Shown here: piece by piece, positions 51,524 to 61,838 of the stretch
Layout: each line of letters opens with the position of its first letter
Numbering within the stretch: the stretch's first letter is position 1
Notes under the pieces: generated by a model
What the model was told of the DNA's origin: nothing
The model's input: only the letters and a program-made list of their open reading frames with translations
Databases searched by the model: none
Assembly (NCBI RefSeq): GCF_019565455.1
Contig: NZ_CP067377.1
Location: forward strand, 1,990,001 to 2,054,000
DNA length: 64,000 nucleotides
Direction of reading: 5' to 3'
Origin: Flavobacterium oreochromis
Lineage (GTDB): Bacteria; Bacteroidota; Bacteroidia; Flavobacteriales; Flavobacteriaceae
Program-made: the position numbers and the translations under genes

Positions 51524-53986
51524 GTGAGGAGTAAAAATCGTTTATTTTATTGTTTATTACATTTTATTATTTGCCATATAACTATTGCCCAAACAATAGA
51601 TTTCGGGTCTTTTACAGGAAATCCATTTAAAATAGGAGGAGGAGTCGCCTTCAATAGTACCTATTTTAACTCTAATAGATCCTACAGAGATCCTTTTGTA
51701 TATAACTTTACAGGTAATTTAAATTTGTCTTTCTATTCATTTTCAATGCCTATTTCTTATAGTTTTACTAATATGGGAGGAAAATTAAGTTATCAGGTTC
51801 CATTTAACTTTAATCGTTTAAGTTTAAACCCTAGATACAAATGGATTTCTGTCTATATAGGTGATACCGTTTTAAACTTCTCTCCTTACTCTTTATCAGG
51901 ACACCAGTTTACAGGAGGAGGAGTAGAACTAACACCTGAAGGGCCTATTAAATTTACAGCCCTGTATGGTCGTTTTCTAAAAGCAGTAGAAGAAGATCAA
52001 AACCCTAATACAATACCGTCTTACGAACGTTGGGGATATGGATCAAAAGTTGAATACAACCTTTCTCGTTATAAATTCGGGCTTATCGGATTTTATGCTA
52101 AAGATTTAGAAAACTCTTTACACATGCCCATCCTATCAAAAAATATTACACCAAAAGAAAACTTCGTGATAGGACTTAATTTTGAAGGGCAATTATTACC
52201 TGATTTTAAATTATATCTAGATTATTCAAATTCATCATTAGTGCAAGATACACGTGCTTTAGGAGTCGGACAAAAAAAAGGATTAGCAGCTATTTTTATA
52301 AAAGGAAATACTTCTACTCAAAATTTTAATGCTTTTAAACTAGGATTTGATTATAAAATAGATAAAACCATTTTAGGTATTAGTTATGAACGAATAGATC
52401 CTAACTATTTAACCCTTGGAGCCTATTTCTTTGCAAATGATTTACAAAATATAATGCTTAACATGGCTCGACCCTTATTTCATGATAAAGTAACTTTAAG
52501 TCTTAATACAGGTATTCAACGTGATAATTTAGATAATAAAAAAGCACAAACTACGCAACGTTTAGTAGGAACCCTAAATGCTAATATTAAATTTTCAGAT
52601 CGATTTAATTCTAGTTTTACCTTTTCAAACCAGTCTACTGTATCTAATGTAAATCCAGATCAATTTGTACGTATTAATCAATTAAATCCAGAATTAAACC
52701 AATTGGATCAGTTAAACTATAGACAATTATCTCGAAATGCAAATCTAATGCTTAATTATGCTTTTGCTGAAAATAAAAAAACAAAAAGAAATACTAGTTT
52801 GAACTATTCATTTAATCAAGTAGCTAATGAACAAGGTGGGAAAATTCAGCCAGGACAACAAACAGCATTTCATAATATAAATGCACTTTATTCTCATTTT
52901 TTCATTCAATCTAAATGGAGTTTTAATACCTCATTAAATTATACTTATAATGATTTAGGTATTGCTTCCAGTTATACACTAGGGCCAGTACTTAGTGTTA
53001 GTAAAAAATGGTGTAAAGATAAATTAGCAACCCAGCTTGGTACTGCCTTTAATACAACTAAAGCAGATTATGCTAGTACTCAAAATTTTAATTTTAGATT
53101 AAATGCTAATTATAAATTATTCGAAGAACATCATTTTAATATGATGCTTTCACAAGTATTTGTTAATTCAAATAATACAAAACAAGTTACATCCAATTCC
53201 TTTCATGATTTTACCCTTACATTTGGTTATAATTACAACTTTGCAGGGACTAAAAAGAAACAAAAAGAAGAAGATCAAAAACGAATTCCTATTGCATCCC
53301 TAGAAAAAGAAAAAATAAAAATTCAAGTTAAAGATACTACCCTTGAAGCAGATTCTAAATCCATACGTTTACAAGTAGATTCTTGGACTCAAAAATCAAA
53401 CTTTGTTGGTCTACCAGAATTAGAAAAAAAATGGCTATCACAAAAAGAAAATTTAATAAAAAAACAACTCTTTTTGATTCTCTAACAAATCAAAAACTTA
53501 AAAATACAACTAGGAAAACAAATACAACAAGAAGTAGCGAGTCTAGAAAAAGAATTTATCCAATTAGAAACCTTTACAGATCAATATGATAAAATAGTAA
53601 AAAGTAGTAAAGAAAAAATAATACTTGATTTACAAAAAAACAATCTAGAATTCAATAGTCAGTACCTAGTTTCTCGTTACCATTTAAATTCAAATTTATT
53701 AGACAAAACAGAAAAAGACCTTCATTTATTTGAAGAAGATATCATTGCTAAAAAAGCTAAATTAAGTAAAAAAGACTATTTCATACTATCACAAATAAAT
53801 CTACGCAATATGTTAGAAAGTTCAAGATTTGAGGATTTATTAGCTGAATTAGCACGTACAAATAAAAAGCTCTATTATGAACAGTTTCTTAAGAAAGTTG
53901 AAAAATCAAGACAGACAAACGAATTTCAATTTATTTTTTTAAATAACTATTTAAAAGCTTATAAGAAAAAAATAGAAAAAGAATAG
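51524..53986 (+). CDS. Outer-membrane beta-barrel protein with coiled-coil tail (in-frame stop at 53483)
   Basis: GTG start at 51524 (no nearby ATG), signal peptide ('LLHFIICHITIAQ'), then about 540 aa of amphipathic strands ('FSMPISYSFTNMGGKLSYQV', 'LNLSFYSFSM', 'FNTSLNYTYNDLGIASSYTL', 'DFTLTFGYNYNFAGT') typical of a large outer-membrane barrel. A TAA at 53483-53485 ends the first part; the same frame stays open for a further 166 codons to 53986, coding a Lys/Glu-rich coiled coil ('QQEVASLEKEFIQLETF'). A pair of compensating one-base errors in T and A runs near 53475 and 53508 would also remove the stop, and I favour that. The barrel could be the outer-membrane port of the locus. Confidence 0.7.
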
Positions 53987-54055
53987 AGATATAAATTTAG
54001 AAAATACAAGATAAACCTCAAAAAAAGACAAAGTTCTCTTAAGAAAAGATACAAA

Positions 54056-57000
54056 ATGAAAATTAGACAATCCTATTTAAATCTGATAGCACTCCTAGTA
54101 AGTGTATTGTCTTTAGCCCAAGTATATCCAGTGCAGCTTAATAGTAGCGTGGTACCACCTTATCCATCTACCATTTCCGCTTATGGAACAGCTACCAGTC
54201 CAAAATACTTATTAAATTTATTTACTGCTGATTTAAATGTGGTGAATCGACAAGTAAAACTAAAAATATATATAGAAGGTAATGGAATAAAAGCCCAATC
54301 CACTCCGGTGGTAAACGGTGCTATGCCTTTATTTTTAAATGGTGGCGAAACCCTAAACCTGACCAACCTTGATTTAGAACCCTACTTTCGTTTAGAAAAC
54401 CTGCAAGGAATAAGCCCTCAGAGCTATAGTGAAGTTTTACCCCAAGGGAGCTATAACTTTTGTGCGGAAGTATTTGATTTTATAACCAATCAGAAAATTT
54501 CAAAAAAATCATGTACTTTCTACTATTTCATTTACAACGAACCCCCTTTTCTAAATCGTCCAACCAATCATGAAATTGTTCAATTTCAGAATCCTCAAAA
54601 TATTATTTTTTCTTGGACACCGCGTCATATCAATGCGACCAATATAGAATATAAATTCGAATTAGTAGAGCTATTAAATACACAAACGCCCTCCAATCAA
54701 GCCTTTTTAATCGGACAGCCGTTATATTCCACCCAAACTACTAATACGGTTTTACATTATGATCCATCATTACCACAACTTATAGAAGGCAGAAAATACG
54801 CTTGGCGTGTACAAGCCCTTTCACAACCAGGCTTTGGAGACAAAGCCGTTTTTAATAATAACGGTAATAGCGAGATATTTGATTTTCTATATCCAGGGGA
54901 TTGTGAGTACCCTAAATTCGTTTTAGCGACTTCTGCTAATGCCACCCAAGCCAAGATAACCTGGCAATACGACCCCAAACATTTAGATTACGTAGTTGAA
55001 TACAGAAAAAAAGGAAGCCCCCAATGGTTTCAAACAGCACACTATAACCAAGAAGCCACCCTATACGATCTAGAACCAGGAGCTACCTATGATTTTAGAG
55101 TAGGCGGTATTTGTATGGCAGGAGTTACCATGTATAGTAACCCATCCAGCTTCAAGCAACCTACCACCAATACTGCTGCAATAAATTGTGGAATTCAACC
55201 CCAAATCAATCTAACCAATCAAACAAACTTTACCAAAGAACTGCCTAATGATCAAGTAATAATGGCAGGTGATTTTGCCATAAAACTAACCGAAGTAACC
55301 GGTACCGGTACCTACACAGGAAAAGGCTATACCACCGTTCCTTACCTTTCTTCAGTTAAAATAGGCGTTGAATTTAAAGATATCGTATTAAATACCGACT
55401 TTAAATTAATAAAAGGAGAAATCAAAGCACTTTACGATCCTCAATGGAAAAACATTCTGGATGTCGGAACAATTTATGATCAAATAGAAAATGTTTTTGA
55501 TGGTTTCTCCCCTGATGTAGAAGAGCATAATTTTTCAGTTGATTTTCTAATCGAAGATCCTAAAAATATAACCGTAACAGCTAATGCTATTACCATAACT
55601 AGCCCTGATGGACAAATCAAAACCTTTGAGCATGACCCAGGAGAACTGGTAATAATAAAAGATGTTAAAGGAAACACCTATACAATAGACCCAGAAAAAG
55701 GACAAGTAACCCAACTAGCCGAAGGAGCAGGATTTGTGCCTAATGCTTCTAATACCGAAGGAGTAGCTTCTAACGGTACTGTCACTTCATTTTCATCTAC
55801 GAGAGCACGGGTTTATTTTATGCGTTCCAGCCAAAGTAAATTTGCCGACGATACCGCACCCGCAAATGCCCATGATACCATACAAAAATTATACAAAAAA
55901 CTAAATGATGGTAATACATCATACGCGTTTTATCACAAAGGAATCGTAAATGATGGTAAAGGAAGCAAGAGTACCGATTTTATCGATGCACTAATTGAAA
56001 TTAACGACAGTAAGATAAAAGTAAGCGATATTGTTTTTAATAGCAACGGGGTACAAGCCAAAATAGTAGGAACGCCACAACCCGAAGGCAACAAAACCAG
56101 AGTCACCCTAGAAGTACCTGTTTTTGACTCTTCCACTGTTGTAGAACTCATGGCTATCATAAAAAGCACAGAAGCTAATGGTAAAAACAAACTCATAGGA
56201 GCAAGTAAGATTATCCCTATAAAACAGCTACCTGCCGTTAACCTAACCCTAATACCCGTAAACGGAGCGGCTATACCCGAAGACATAGAAACCCAATTAA
56301 ACGCACTTTATAAGGATGCTGCGGTTTCTTTTAAAGTAACCAAAGCTAAGGAGTATACCGTAACTAAAAACACTCTTGAATGTGGTAAAGATGCCCTTTT
56401 AGAAAAGCTATCAGAAGATCAAGATGCATTTGTAAAAAGTTATACAAAAGATAATAAACCACAAAAAGACGAATTTTACATTTTTGTAACCAAGGGGATT
56501 ACCCCAAGCCGACCTATAGCCGGTTTTATGCCACGTCATTCCCAGTTTGGATTCGTATTTACTGATACAGCTGCCCAAGAAACAAAACCGAATAGTAATA
56601 TAACCTCCGTTATGGCACACGAACTGGGGCACGGCGTATTCGAGCTAGAACACCCATGGGAACAGTATGCTACAGGTAACAAAAATAGTAACACGCCTTG
56701 GTTAATGGATTATACCGCAGGTACTAAACTACCGTATGTACACTGGCAGCGCATTAGCCATCCTAAGTTTGGGGTGTATGTGTTGGATGGAAGTACGAAG
56801 GGGGAAAATATTGCACATAGTATGCTAAGTGATATTTTCTTGAATAAAGATCGGGCAACTGTAACCTTTTTAACACCAGATGCAGAATTAGTAAGTTTCA
56901 ATAAAGCCGAAATAGTAGGGTATAATCTTATTAGTGGTGCTGTTACAGGTTCACAAGATTATATGAATTATGATCCAGATCTACCCTACGGGAGTTTAAG

Positions 57001-59218
57001 AAAAATTGAATTAAAGAAAGGGGATAAAAATGTAGTATATAATTATAGCTCAAACATTGGTTATGTAAATCTCTCTAATAAAAACGATATTTATGAAGAT
57101 ACAACTGACAGTAGTCGAATTGACGGTGTTTTGTTTTTGATGTCGGGTGAGGATAATAAATGGAGGTTATATAAACTCCCAGTAGACAGAGCTGAAGGAT
57201 TAAAAAAAATCAGTAAAAATCCAAATAAGTTAGTCCTGTTAGAATATTTAAGACTAATATCTCCTTATACTGTAGGTTTGTCAGATAAAAAAGTTTTATT
57301 AGACGATAAAATTTACAAAGAATGTCTTTATTGTAGAAGTGAGTTAACATTAAAACTTTTGAGTGGGAATATTAGTAAAATTCAACAGGTTTATGTAGAT
57401 AAAATAGCCGAAATTGCAAATGTTTATCCCCAATTCTTTGAAGAGTTTAGAAAGGATAATATTTGGGAAAATTGGTACGATAGTTTTTTAATCAAACCTG
57501 ATTTTTCAAAAGGTTGGAGAAGTTACGAATCTAGTAATTATGATTCACCAGGATATATTAAATATACCGAATTAAAGCAATTATTAGGAAATGATAAAAG
57601 AAAATATTTTGAGCAATATTTATTAAATCTTAAAGATTATGTCCTAAAGAGGAGAAACGAATTGGGCAACTGCTTAAAGGATATCTTAGACAATGCAGAT
57701 TCAAATAAAGCATTAACAGATGCGCAATTAGAATGCTTAAAATATGCTACTGAGATTGAATATCAGAAGATAGCTGTAAGTAAAGCTAAGGATTTGTTTA
57801 AATCATTAGTTAGATCTACTTTGAATACTAATGATAAAGAGAAAATTGCTATAAACTTATTCAAATATGTGGGATTTAAACCAAATGAAATCATAGAATT
57901 TGTTGAAAATGATAAAGTCTATTTTGGTTTGTATAATTACGAAGTACCAATTTGGGTTTTACTTTATGATAAAATTAATGATAGTAGTATGTTCTTTTCT
58001 GGAGATAATAGAAAGGAACTGATGAAAATATTATATAAAAATTTTATTAAATCTCAGAGGTACCAAGACGAATTAGCTAAAATTATCGAAAAATATGGTG
58101 CTAAAACGCCTGAGGATTTAACCAAAATTTTAAATGATTCTAAAAATGGTATTAAAAACTATACTTATGATTATCAAAATATTTTCAAACGAGGTTGGGC
58201 TGATATTAAAAAAATCGCCACAAGTCCAACGATAGGTTATTGTTATAATTATGCTAATCCTGAAACCTCATTTTTCAGTATAGGTTCAAAAGTTGTAAAA
58301 ACAGATGATTTTTACAAGATTGAAGTTAAGCAGTCTATCAAGGATGGGCTTACAACCGAAATTCCACTTGGAAATGCAGAAAAATTAAATCCTTTTGAAT
58401 TTGTTCTTTTCAAAAATATTTCAGAACAACATTTGTTGTCTGATTTTAAGAGTTCTTTAGATAAAAATCAAAATCCATTAGCAATACCAGTTCCTGCAAT
58501 TTTGATGTTGTATAGTAGCGATGTAGGTAGCTTACAAACACAATCGGATATTATTCAAACAAGTTTGGACGTTTTATCGCTTGCTATTCCAGCTACCCAA
58601 TTTACAAAACTTGGTAGAGTTTTATTTTATGCTGATAAAATTAGTTCAGTAAGTAGTATGGCTGGAACTGCATTTAGAGAGCAAAATCCTGCTTTAGCAG
58701 AGTTTTTTAATAAAACAAGTTTGATTACAGGAGGTATTTCAGCTACAGATTTAGTCATTAATTCAAAAAACCTTATTAAAACCCCAATTGAAGACATCAT
58801 AAAAGGTGAATATCTTACCGATGCAGGGAAAGTTGAAAAGGCTACCGAAGAGTATGCTGATTTTGTGTTGAAAAATTTAAATACAGAGCAGCTTAATTTG
58901 ATATCTAAAGATACCCGTGCCGTTATTGTAGGATTATTAGAAAAAGACCTCTCTGTTTTTGCTAAAATGGATAATGTAGCATTGGCAAGTAAAATTGAAA
59001 AGGCGATTGATAAGATTAATGGTGGAGTTTTTGAACTTTCATCAGAAGTTTTGTCAAAATTAAAGGCAAAAGGAATCTCTGAGGATGGAATTAAAATGTT
59101 TATAAAAGATGTTACCAGTAATCCAGAAATACTTAAATTAATTAAAACAGATGCAGATGATGTTATAGATTCTTGGTTACTGTTAACTGAAAAAAAATTA
59201 CCAATTTGTACAAAATAG
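54056..59218 (+). CDS. TANFOR-domain polymorphic toxin backbone with zincin metalloprotease
   Basis: 1720 aa, intact. Signal peptide, then the TANFOR region ('QVYPVQLNSSVVPPYPSTIS' onward, about 20-160); two FN3-like domains (about 180-280 and 285-370, 'ITWQYDPKHLDYVVEYRKKG'); a beta-rich stretch (about 380-600); and a zincin with 'MAHELGHGVFELEHPWE' (HELGH at 855-859). Residues 950-1720 form a helical pre-toxin region with a hydrophobic stretch near 1500-1580. In related proteins a toxin domain follows a boundary like 'DADDVIDSWLLL'; here the protein stops 10 residues later, so no toxin tip is attached. The zincin may process the exported chain. Secretion route is inferred from context. It is followed by small toxin and immunity genes. 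Confidence 0.8.
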   Translation: MKIRQSYLNLIALLVSVLSLAQVYPVQLNSSVVPPYPSTISAYGTATSPKYLLNLFTADLNVVNRQVKLKIYIEGNGIKAQSTPVVNGAMPLFLNGGETLNLTNLDLEPYFRLENLQGISPQSYSEVLPQGSYNFCAEVFDFITNQKISKKSCTFYYFIYNEPPFLNRPTNHEIVQFQNPQNIIFSWTPRHINATNIEYKFELVELLNTQTPSNQAFLIGQPLYSTQTTNTVLHYDPSLPQLIEGRKYAWRVQALSQPGFGDKAVFNNNGNSEIFDFLYPGDCEYPKFVLATSANATQAKITWQYDPKHLDYVVEYRKKGSPQWFQTAHYNQEATLYDLEPGATYDFRVGGICMAGVTMYSNPSSFKQPTTNTAAINCGIQPQINLTNQTNFTKELPNDQVIMAGDFAIKLTEVTGTGTYTGKGYTTVPYLSSVKIGVEFKDIVLNTDFKLIKGEIKALYDPQWKNILDVGTIYDQIENVFDGFSPDVEEHNFSVDFLIEDPKNITVTANAITITSPDGQIKTFEHDPGELVIIKDVKGNTYTIDPEKGQVTQLAEGAGFVPNASNTEGVASNGTVTSFSSTRARVYFMRSSQSKFADDTAPANAHDTIQKLYKKLNDGNTSYAFYHKGIVNDGKGSKSTDFIDALIEINDSKIKVSDIVFNSNGVQAKIVGTPQPEGNKTRVTLEVPVFDSSTVVELMAIIKSTEANGKNKLIGASKIIPIKQLPAVNLTLIPVNGAAIPEDIETQLNALYKDAAVSFKVTKAKEYTVTKNTLECGKDALLEKLSEDQDAFVKSYTKDNKPQKDEFYIFVTKGITPSRPIAGFMPRHSQFGFVFTDTAAQETKPNSNITSVMAHELGHGVFELEHPWEQYATGNKNSNTPWLMDYTAGTKLPYVHWQRISHPKFGVYVLDGSTKGENIAHSMLSDIFLNKDRATVTFLTPDAELVSFNKAEIVGYNLISGAVTGSQDYMNYDPDLPYGSLRKIELKKGDKNVVYNYSSNIGYVNLSNKNDIYEDTTDSSRIDGVLFLMSGEDNKWRLYKLPVDRAEGLKKISKNPNKLVLLEYLRLISPYTVGLSDKKVLLDDKIYKECLYCRSELTLKLLSGNISKIQQVYVDKIAEIANVYPQFFEEFRKDNIWENWYDSFLIKPDFSKGWRSYESSNYDSPGYIKYTELKQLLGNDKRKYFEQYLLNLKDYVLKRRNELGNCLKDILDNADSNKALTDAQLECLKYATEIEYQKIAVSKAKDLFKSLVRSTLNTNDKEKIAINLFKYVGFKPNEIIEFVENDKVYFGLYNYEVPIWVLLYDKINDSSMFFSGDNRKELMKILYKNFIKSQRYQDELAKIIEKYGAKTPEDLTKILNDSKNGIKNYTYDYQNIFKRGWADIKKIATSPTIGYCYNYANPETSFFSIGSKVVKTDDFYKIEVKQSIKDGLTTEIPLGNAEKLNPFEFVLFKNISEQHLLSDFKSSLDKNQNPLAIPVPAILMLYSSDVGSLQTQSDIIQTSLDVLSLAIPATQFTKLGRVLFYADKISSVSSMAGTAFREQNPALAEFFNKTSLITGGISATDLVINSKNLIKTPIEDIIKGEYLTDAGKVEKATEEYADFVLKNLNTEQLNLISKDTRAVIVGLLEKDLSVFAKMDNVALASKIEKAIDKINGGVFELSSEVLSKLKAKGISEDGIKMFIKDVTSNPEILKLIKTDADDVIDSWLLLTEKKLPICTK

Positions 59219-59255
59219 ATCGATAAATGAAAGCTAAAATAAGAATTCTTCAAAA

Positions 59256-59618
59256 TTGGAAACAAACATAAAGTTGTTTGAAAATCACGATCAAAAGCCA
59301 GCCGTTTTTAATTATTACTGTTCTAATTGTCATACATTAAATACAGTAAGTATTGATTTTTTTCAAATTTCAAGAGATACCGATGAATTATTAAAAAGTC
59401 AGATACTAACGGAAGAGGAGATCTTGAAACAGAAAATGTTAGTTAAGGATTCTACAGGTGAATTAGTAGTTGATAACGCATTGTATTCTTCACGTTATAT
59501 CACTGAAGAGTGTAAATTTTGTTCACAAAAAATTTTAATTGTTTTTGGATTGGGTGAGCCTAATCCAAATCGTTTTGTATGTAAAATAGCTGGAGTTTGG
59601 AGCTATGAAGAAAAATAA
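59256..59618 (+). CDS. Small cytoplasmic zinc-ribbon-like protein, possible immunity protein
   Basis: About 120 aa, read from a TTG at 59256 ('METNIKLFENHDQKPAVFNY'). An ATG at 59227 gives 'MKAKIRILQN' and joins this frame if one base is missing near 59255, so the start is uncertain. Two cysteine pairs, 'CSNCH' (about 23-27) and 'CKFC' (about 87-90), suggest a zinc ribbon. There is no signal peptide. Its place between a toxin backbone and a toxin gene is that of an immunity protein, perhaps for a tip now lost from the backbone; this is inference. Family not recognised. Confidence 0.5.
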   Translation: METNIKLFENHDQKPAVFNYYCSNCHTLNTVSIDFFQISRDTDELLKSQILTEEEILKQKMLVKDSTGELVVDNALYSSRYITEECKFCSQKILIVFGLGEPNPNRFVCKIAGVWSYEEK

Positions 59619-59625
59619 ATTAGAT

Positions 59626-61155
59626 ATGAAAAAAATATATTTTTATGTTATAGCTTTATGGAGCATATTCTTTGTAACATCAGGATTTGCTCAGTGTACA
59701 TTTTCTGAATTAGCAAAAGACTTTTCTCGTAATACAGCTTTAAAAGATTTTGTAAAAACTGATGCTAAAGCATTTGATGCTTGGTATTTGTTAAATAAAG
59801 AAAAGCCTTCTTTAAGAAATAGTCTGCCTGAAGTTAAAATAGTAGCCGAAAATTTTCAAGAAGTAAAAAATGCTGGAGGGTATCAAAAATGGATAGACAA
59901 GCTTTCTACCGAAGAAAAGAATGTTCCTATCCTGTTTTTAGATAGTCAGCAAAAATTTGAACAAACAGTTGATGTTTCGAATCTTCCTAAACATTTAAGA
60001 TCGTTAGCTTATCAATATTATAAGAAAGCCAATAACGAGAACAAATTGCATTTATGGCAGCGATTAGAGGAGATTTTTAAGGAGTATAAAATCAATGGAA
60101 ATTGGCCTCCATACAACGGCGGATACAATATCGAAAGTGGTATATCTCTTCAAAAGTTTCAAAAATATGATCGTTATGCCAATCCAATAGGGAGTTGGGA
60201 TGGAATAAATGAGCCGTTGTTAGGAGGTAATTTTACCAGTCCTATAATTGACAATAAACCTTTTGATTTCTCTTCAAGAGCACTAAACATTCCAGAATCA
60301 AATTACACTTTTTATTATGAAATTGAAATACTAGAAGACCTAGGTTTTGATGGAGAATTAGCTGATGTAATTCCTTGGTTTAATCAAAAAGGACAAGGCA
60401 AACAAGTGAAATGGAATATTCCTAAAGACCCAACCACTGGCCGACCTAAAACTTGGAACAAACTAGCCGAAGAAGGCAAGGTAAGAATTACAATTAAAGA
60501 TATTCCTAACGGTAATCCTGATTTGATAAAAAAATGGAAGGGGTATGTGATTGGGAAGAAAGTGAATAATGCGGGGAATGAGATTAAATTGCTAGGAAGT
60601 TCCAAGATTACTAATATAAGCGGTTTAACAGCAACAGAAAATTCTATAGTCTACACTGAAGGTAATAAAATAATTGAAGATGTTGCCGGTATGTTTAAAA
60701 ATGATAGACCTGGAGCGGGAAGTGTTTTAGTTAAAGATTCAAAGTTTACTTCGGCAGTAAGTAATAAAACAGGGTTGCCAGAAGGTCAATTGCCAGAAGG
60801 ACTTCATCCTTTAGTAAAAGAATGGTTTCAGAATCCAAATATTAATGCAGAAGAACTTACAAAAAGATTGACACATGGTAAATGCGCAGAACCTGATGCT
60901 GTATCAAAATGGCTTTATGATTATGAGCAAAAAACTAAAATTGCAATTCAAAATATGACTGATGCTAGAAATGCGTTAAAGGGAACTAAATCAATAGCTT
61001 TTGAAACAACTACGAAATATGTTAAGAGTGACGGGCGTAAAATTATTTCTGCTGAAATAGGTGATGTAAAGATTGCATGTACGAGCTGTAATCCTTTTTT
61101 AGAATACTTTGGTATAGAAGAAATCAAAGTTAATATAAATATTAAATTTGAATAG
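59626..61155 (+). CDS. Secreted dual-domain toxin: TNT-like and YwqJ-deaminase-like
   Basis: I chose the ATG at 59626 ('MKKIYFYVIALWSIFFVTSG', signal peptide) over 59605, giving 509 aa. Residues about 155-300 resemble the TNT (NAD+ glycohydrolase) fold: 'NGNWPPYNGG', 'KFQKYDRYANPIGSW', 'PFDFSSRALNIPESNYTFYY' and 'VIPWFNQKGQGKQ', with Gln260 at the family's catalytic Gln; I could not place the catalytic His with certainty. Residues about 395-505 match the YwqJ-type nucleic-acid deaminase: H417-G-K-C420-A-E422 and C485-T-S-C488, giving a C/C/C zinc site and Glu proton shuttle. No T9SS sorting domain. The gene directly downstream encodes a SUKH-like immunity protein, the usual YwqJ partner. Assignments are from motifs only. 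Confidence 0.75.
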   Translation: MKKIYFYVIALWSIFFVTSGFAQCTFSELAKDFSRNTALKDFVKTDAKAFDAWYLLNKEKPSLRNSLPEVKIVAENFQEVKNAGGYQKWIDKLSTEEKNVPILFLDSQQKFEQTVDVSNLPKHLRSLAYQYYKKANNENKLHLWQRLEEIFKEYKINGNWPPYNGGYNIESGISLQKFQKYDRYANPIGSWDGINEPLLGGNFTSPIIDNKPFDFSSRALNIPESNYTFYYEIEILEDLGFDGELADVIPWFNQKGQGKQVKWNIPKDPTTGRPKTWNKLAEEGKVRITIKDIPNGNPDLIKKWKGYVIGKKVNNAGNEIKLLGSSKITNISGLTATENSIVYTEGNKIIEDVAGMFKNDRPGAGSVLVKDSKFTSAVSNKTGLPEGQLPEGLHPLVKEWFQNPNINAEELTKRLTHGKCAEPDAVSKWLYDYEQKTKIAIQNMTDARNALKGTKSIAFETTTKYVKSDGRKIISAEIGDVKIACTSCNPFLEYFGIEEIKVNINIKFE

Positions 61156-61746
61156 ATGAGTTTTTCAAAAGAACAAAATAAAATAATGGAAATTCTTTAT
61201 GAAGTTGGTTGGAATGAAGAGCGAAGTATCGAATCCCAAATTAAAGATACAGAGTTGTATAAATTGTTTCCCAAAAAAGTAATTGATTTTATTTTAAATT
61301 TTGGAGGATTAAAAGTAGGTGGTAATAATCTTTTTGAAGAAGTTAGTATTGTTGGAGTGGATTATTTTAATAATTCAAATGTTTTAGAATATATAAAAGA
61401 AAATGTTTTTAGTCCAACAGAAGACATTATAACTAGTAATGAAAATGACGAGTATTATTATTCAGTATTAATAGGTAGGCAAGTTTATTTTGTAGCAACA
61501 TTAAAAGAAAATAACACTTTAATGATGGATGAAGATGGTAGGTTTTATGTACATACTTTCATTCCTGATTTTTTTTGGATTGCTAATAATCCAATAGATG
61601 CATTTGTGCAACTTTTAATTCCTTCTAATAATTCTGTTATATTAAATGAAAGGAGTTTACAATGGTTACCACCTATAGGAAAAGAATTGCCACTATACGA
61701 ACTCCCATTAAATAATAGGTTAACAAAAAATCCTTGGACTGAATAA
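61156..61746 (+). CDS. SUKH-3-like immunity protein
   Basis: 196 aa, starting on the base after the toxin stop. 'KIMEILYEVGWNEERSIESQ' and 'FPKKVIDFILNFGGLKVG' are the SUKH-superfamily (SUKH-3) signature: an initial helix with G-W, then 'F-x-x-FGGL'. Cytoplasmic, acidic. SUKH proteins neutralise many polymorphic toxins including YwqJ deaminases, which fits the neighbour exactly. It should bind the deaminase domain (or possibly the TNT domain) in the producer. Confidence 0.8.
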   Translation: MSFSKEQNKIMEILYEVGWNEERSIESQIKDTELYKLFPKKVIDFILNFGGLKVGGNNLFEEVSIVGVDYFNNSNVLEYIKENVFSPTEDIITSNENDEYYYSVLIGRQVYFVATLKENNTLMMDEDGRFYVHTFIPDFFWIANNPIDAFVQLLIPSNNSVILNERSLQWLPPIGKELPLYELPLNNRLTKNPWTE

Positions 61747-61781
61747 AACAGAAGCGTTTGAGAGCATATTTCCCAGCTAGC

Positions 61782-61794
61782 GCGAGCGTCTCGC
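61782..61794. repeat. GC-rich hairpin scar next to an IS remnant
   Basis: GCGAG-CGT-CTCGC stands within CTAGCGCGAGCGTCTCGCC in an AT-rich setting. Similar short GC-rich repeats are scattered in flavobacterial genomes. It lies in the break between the SUKH gene and the IS4 fragment and marks foreign or rearranged DNA. Confidence 0.6.
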
Positions 61795-61838
61795 CATAAG
61801 TGTTCGAAACCTTAAATTTTATAATTTTACAAGAAACT

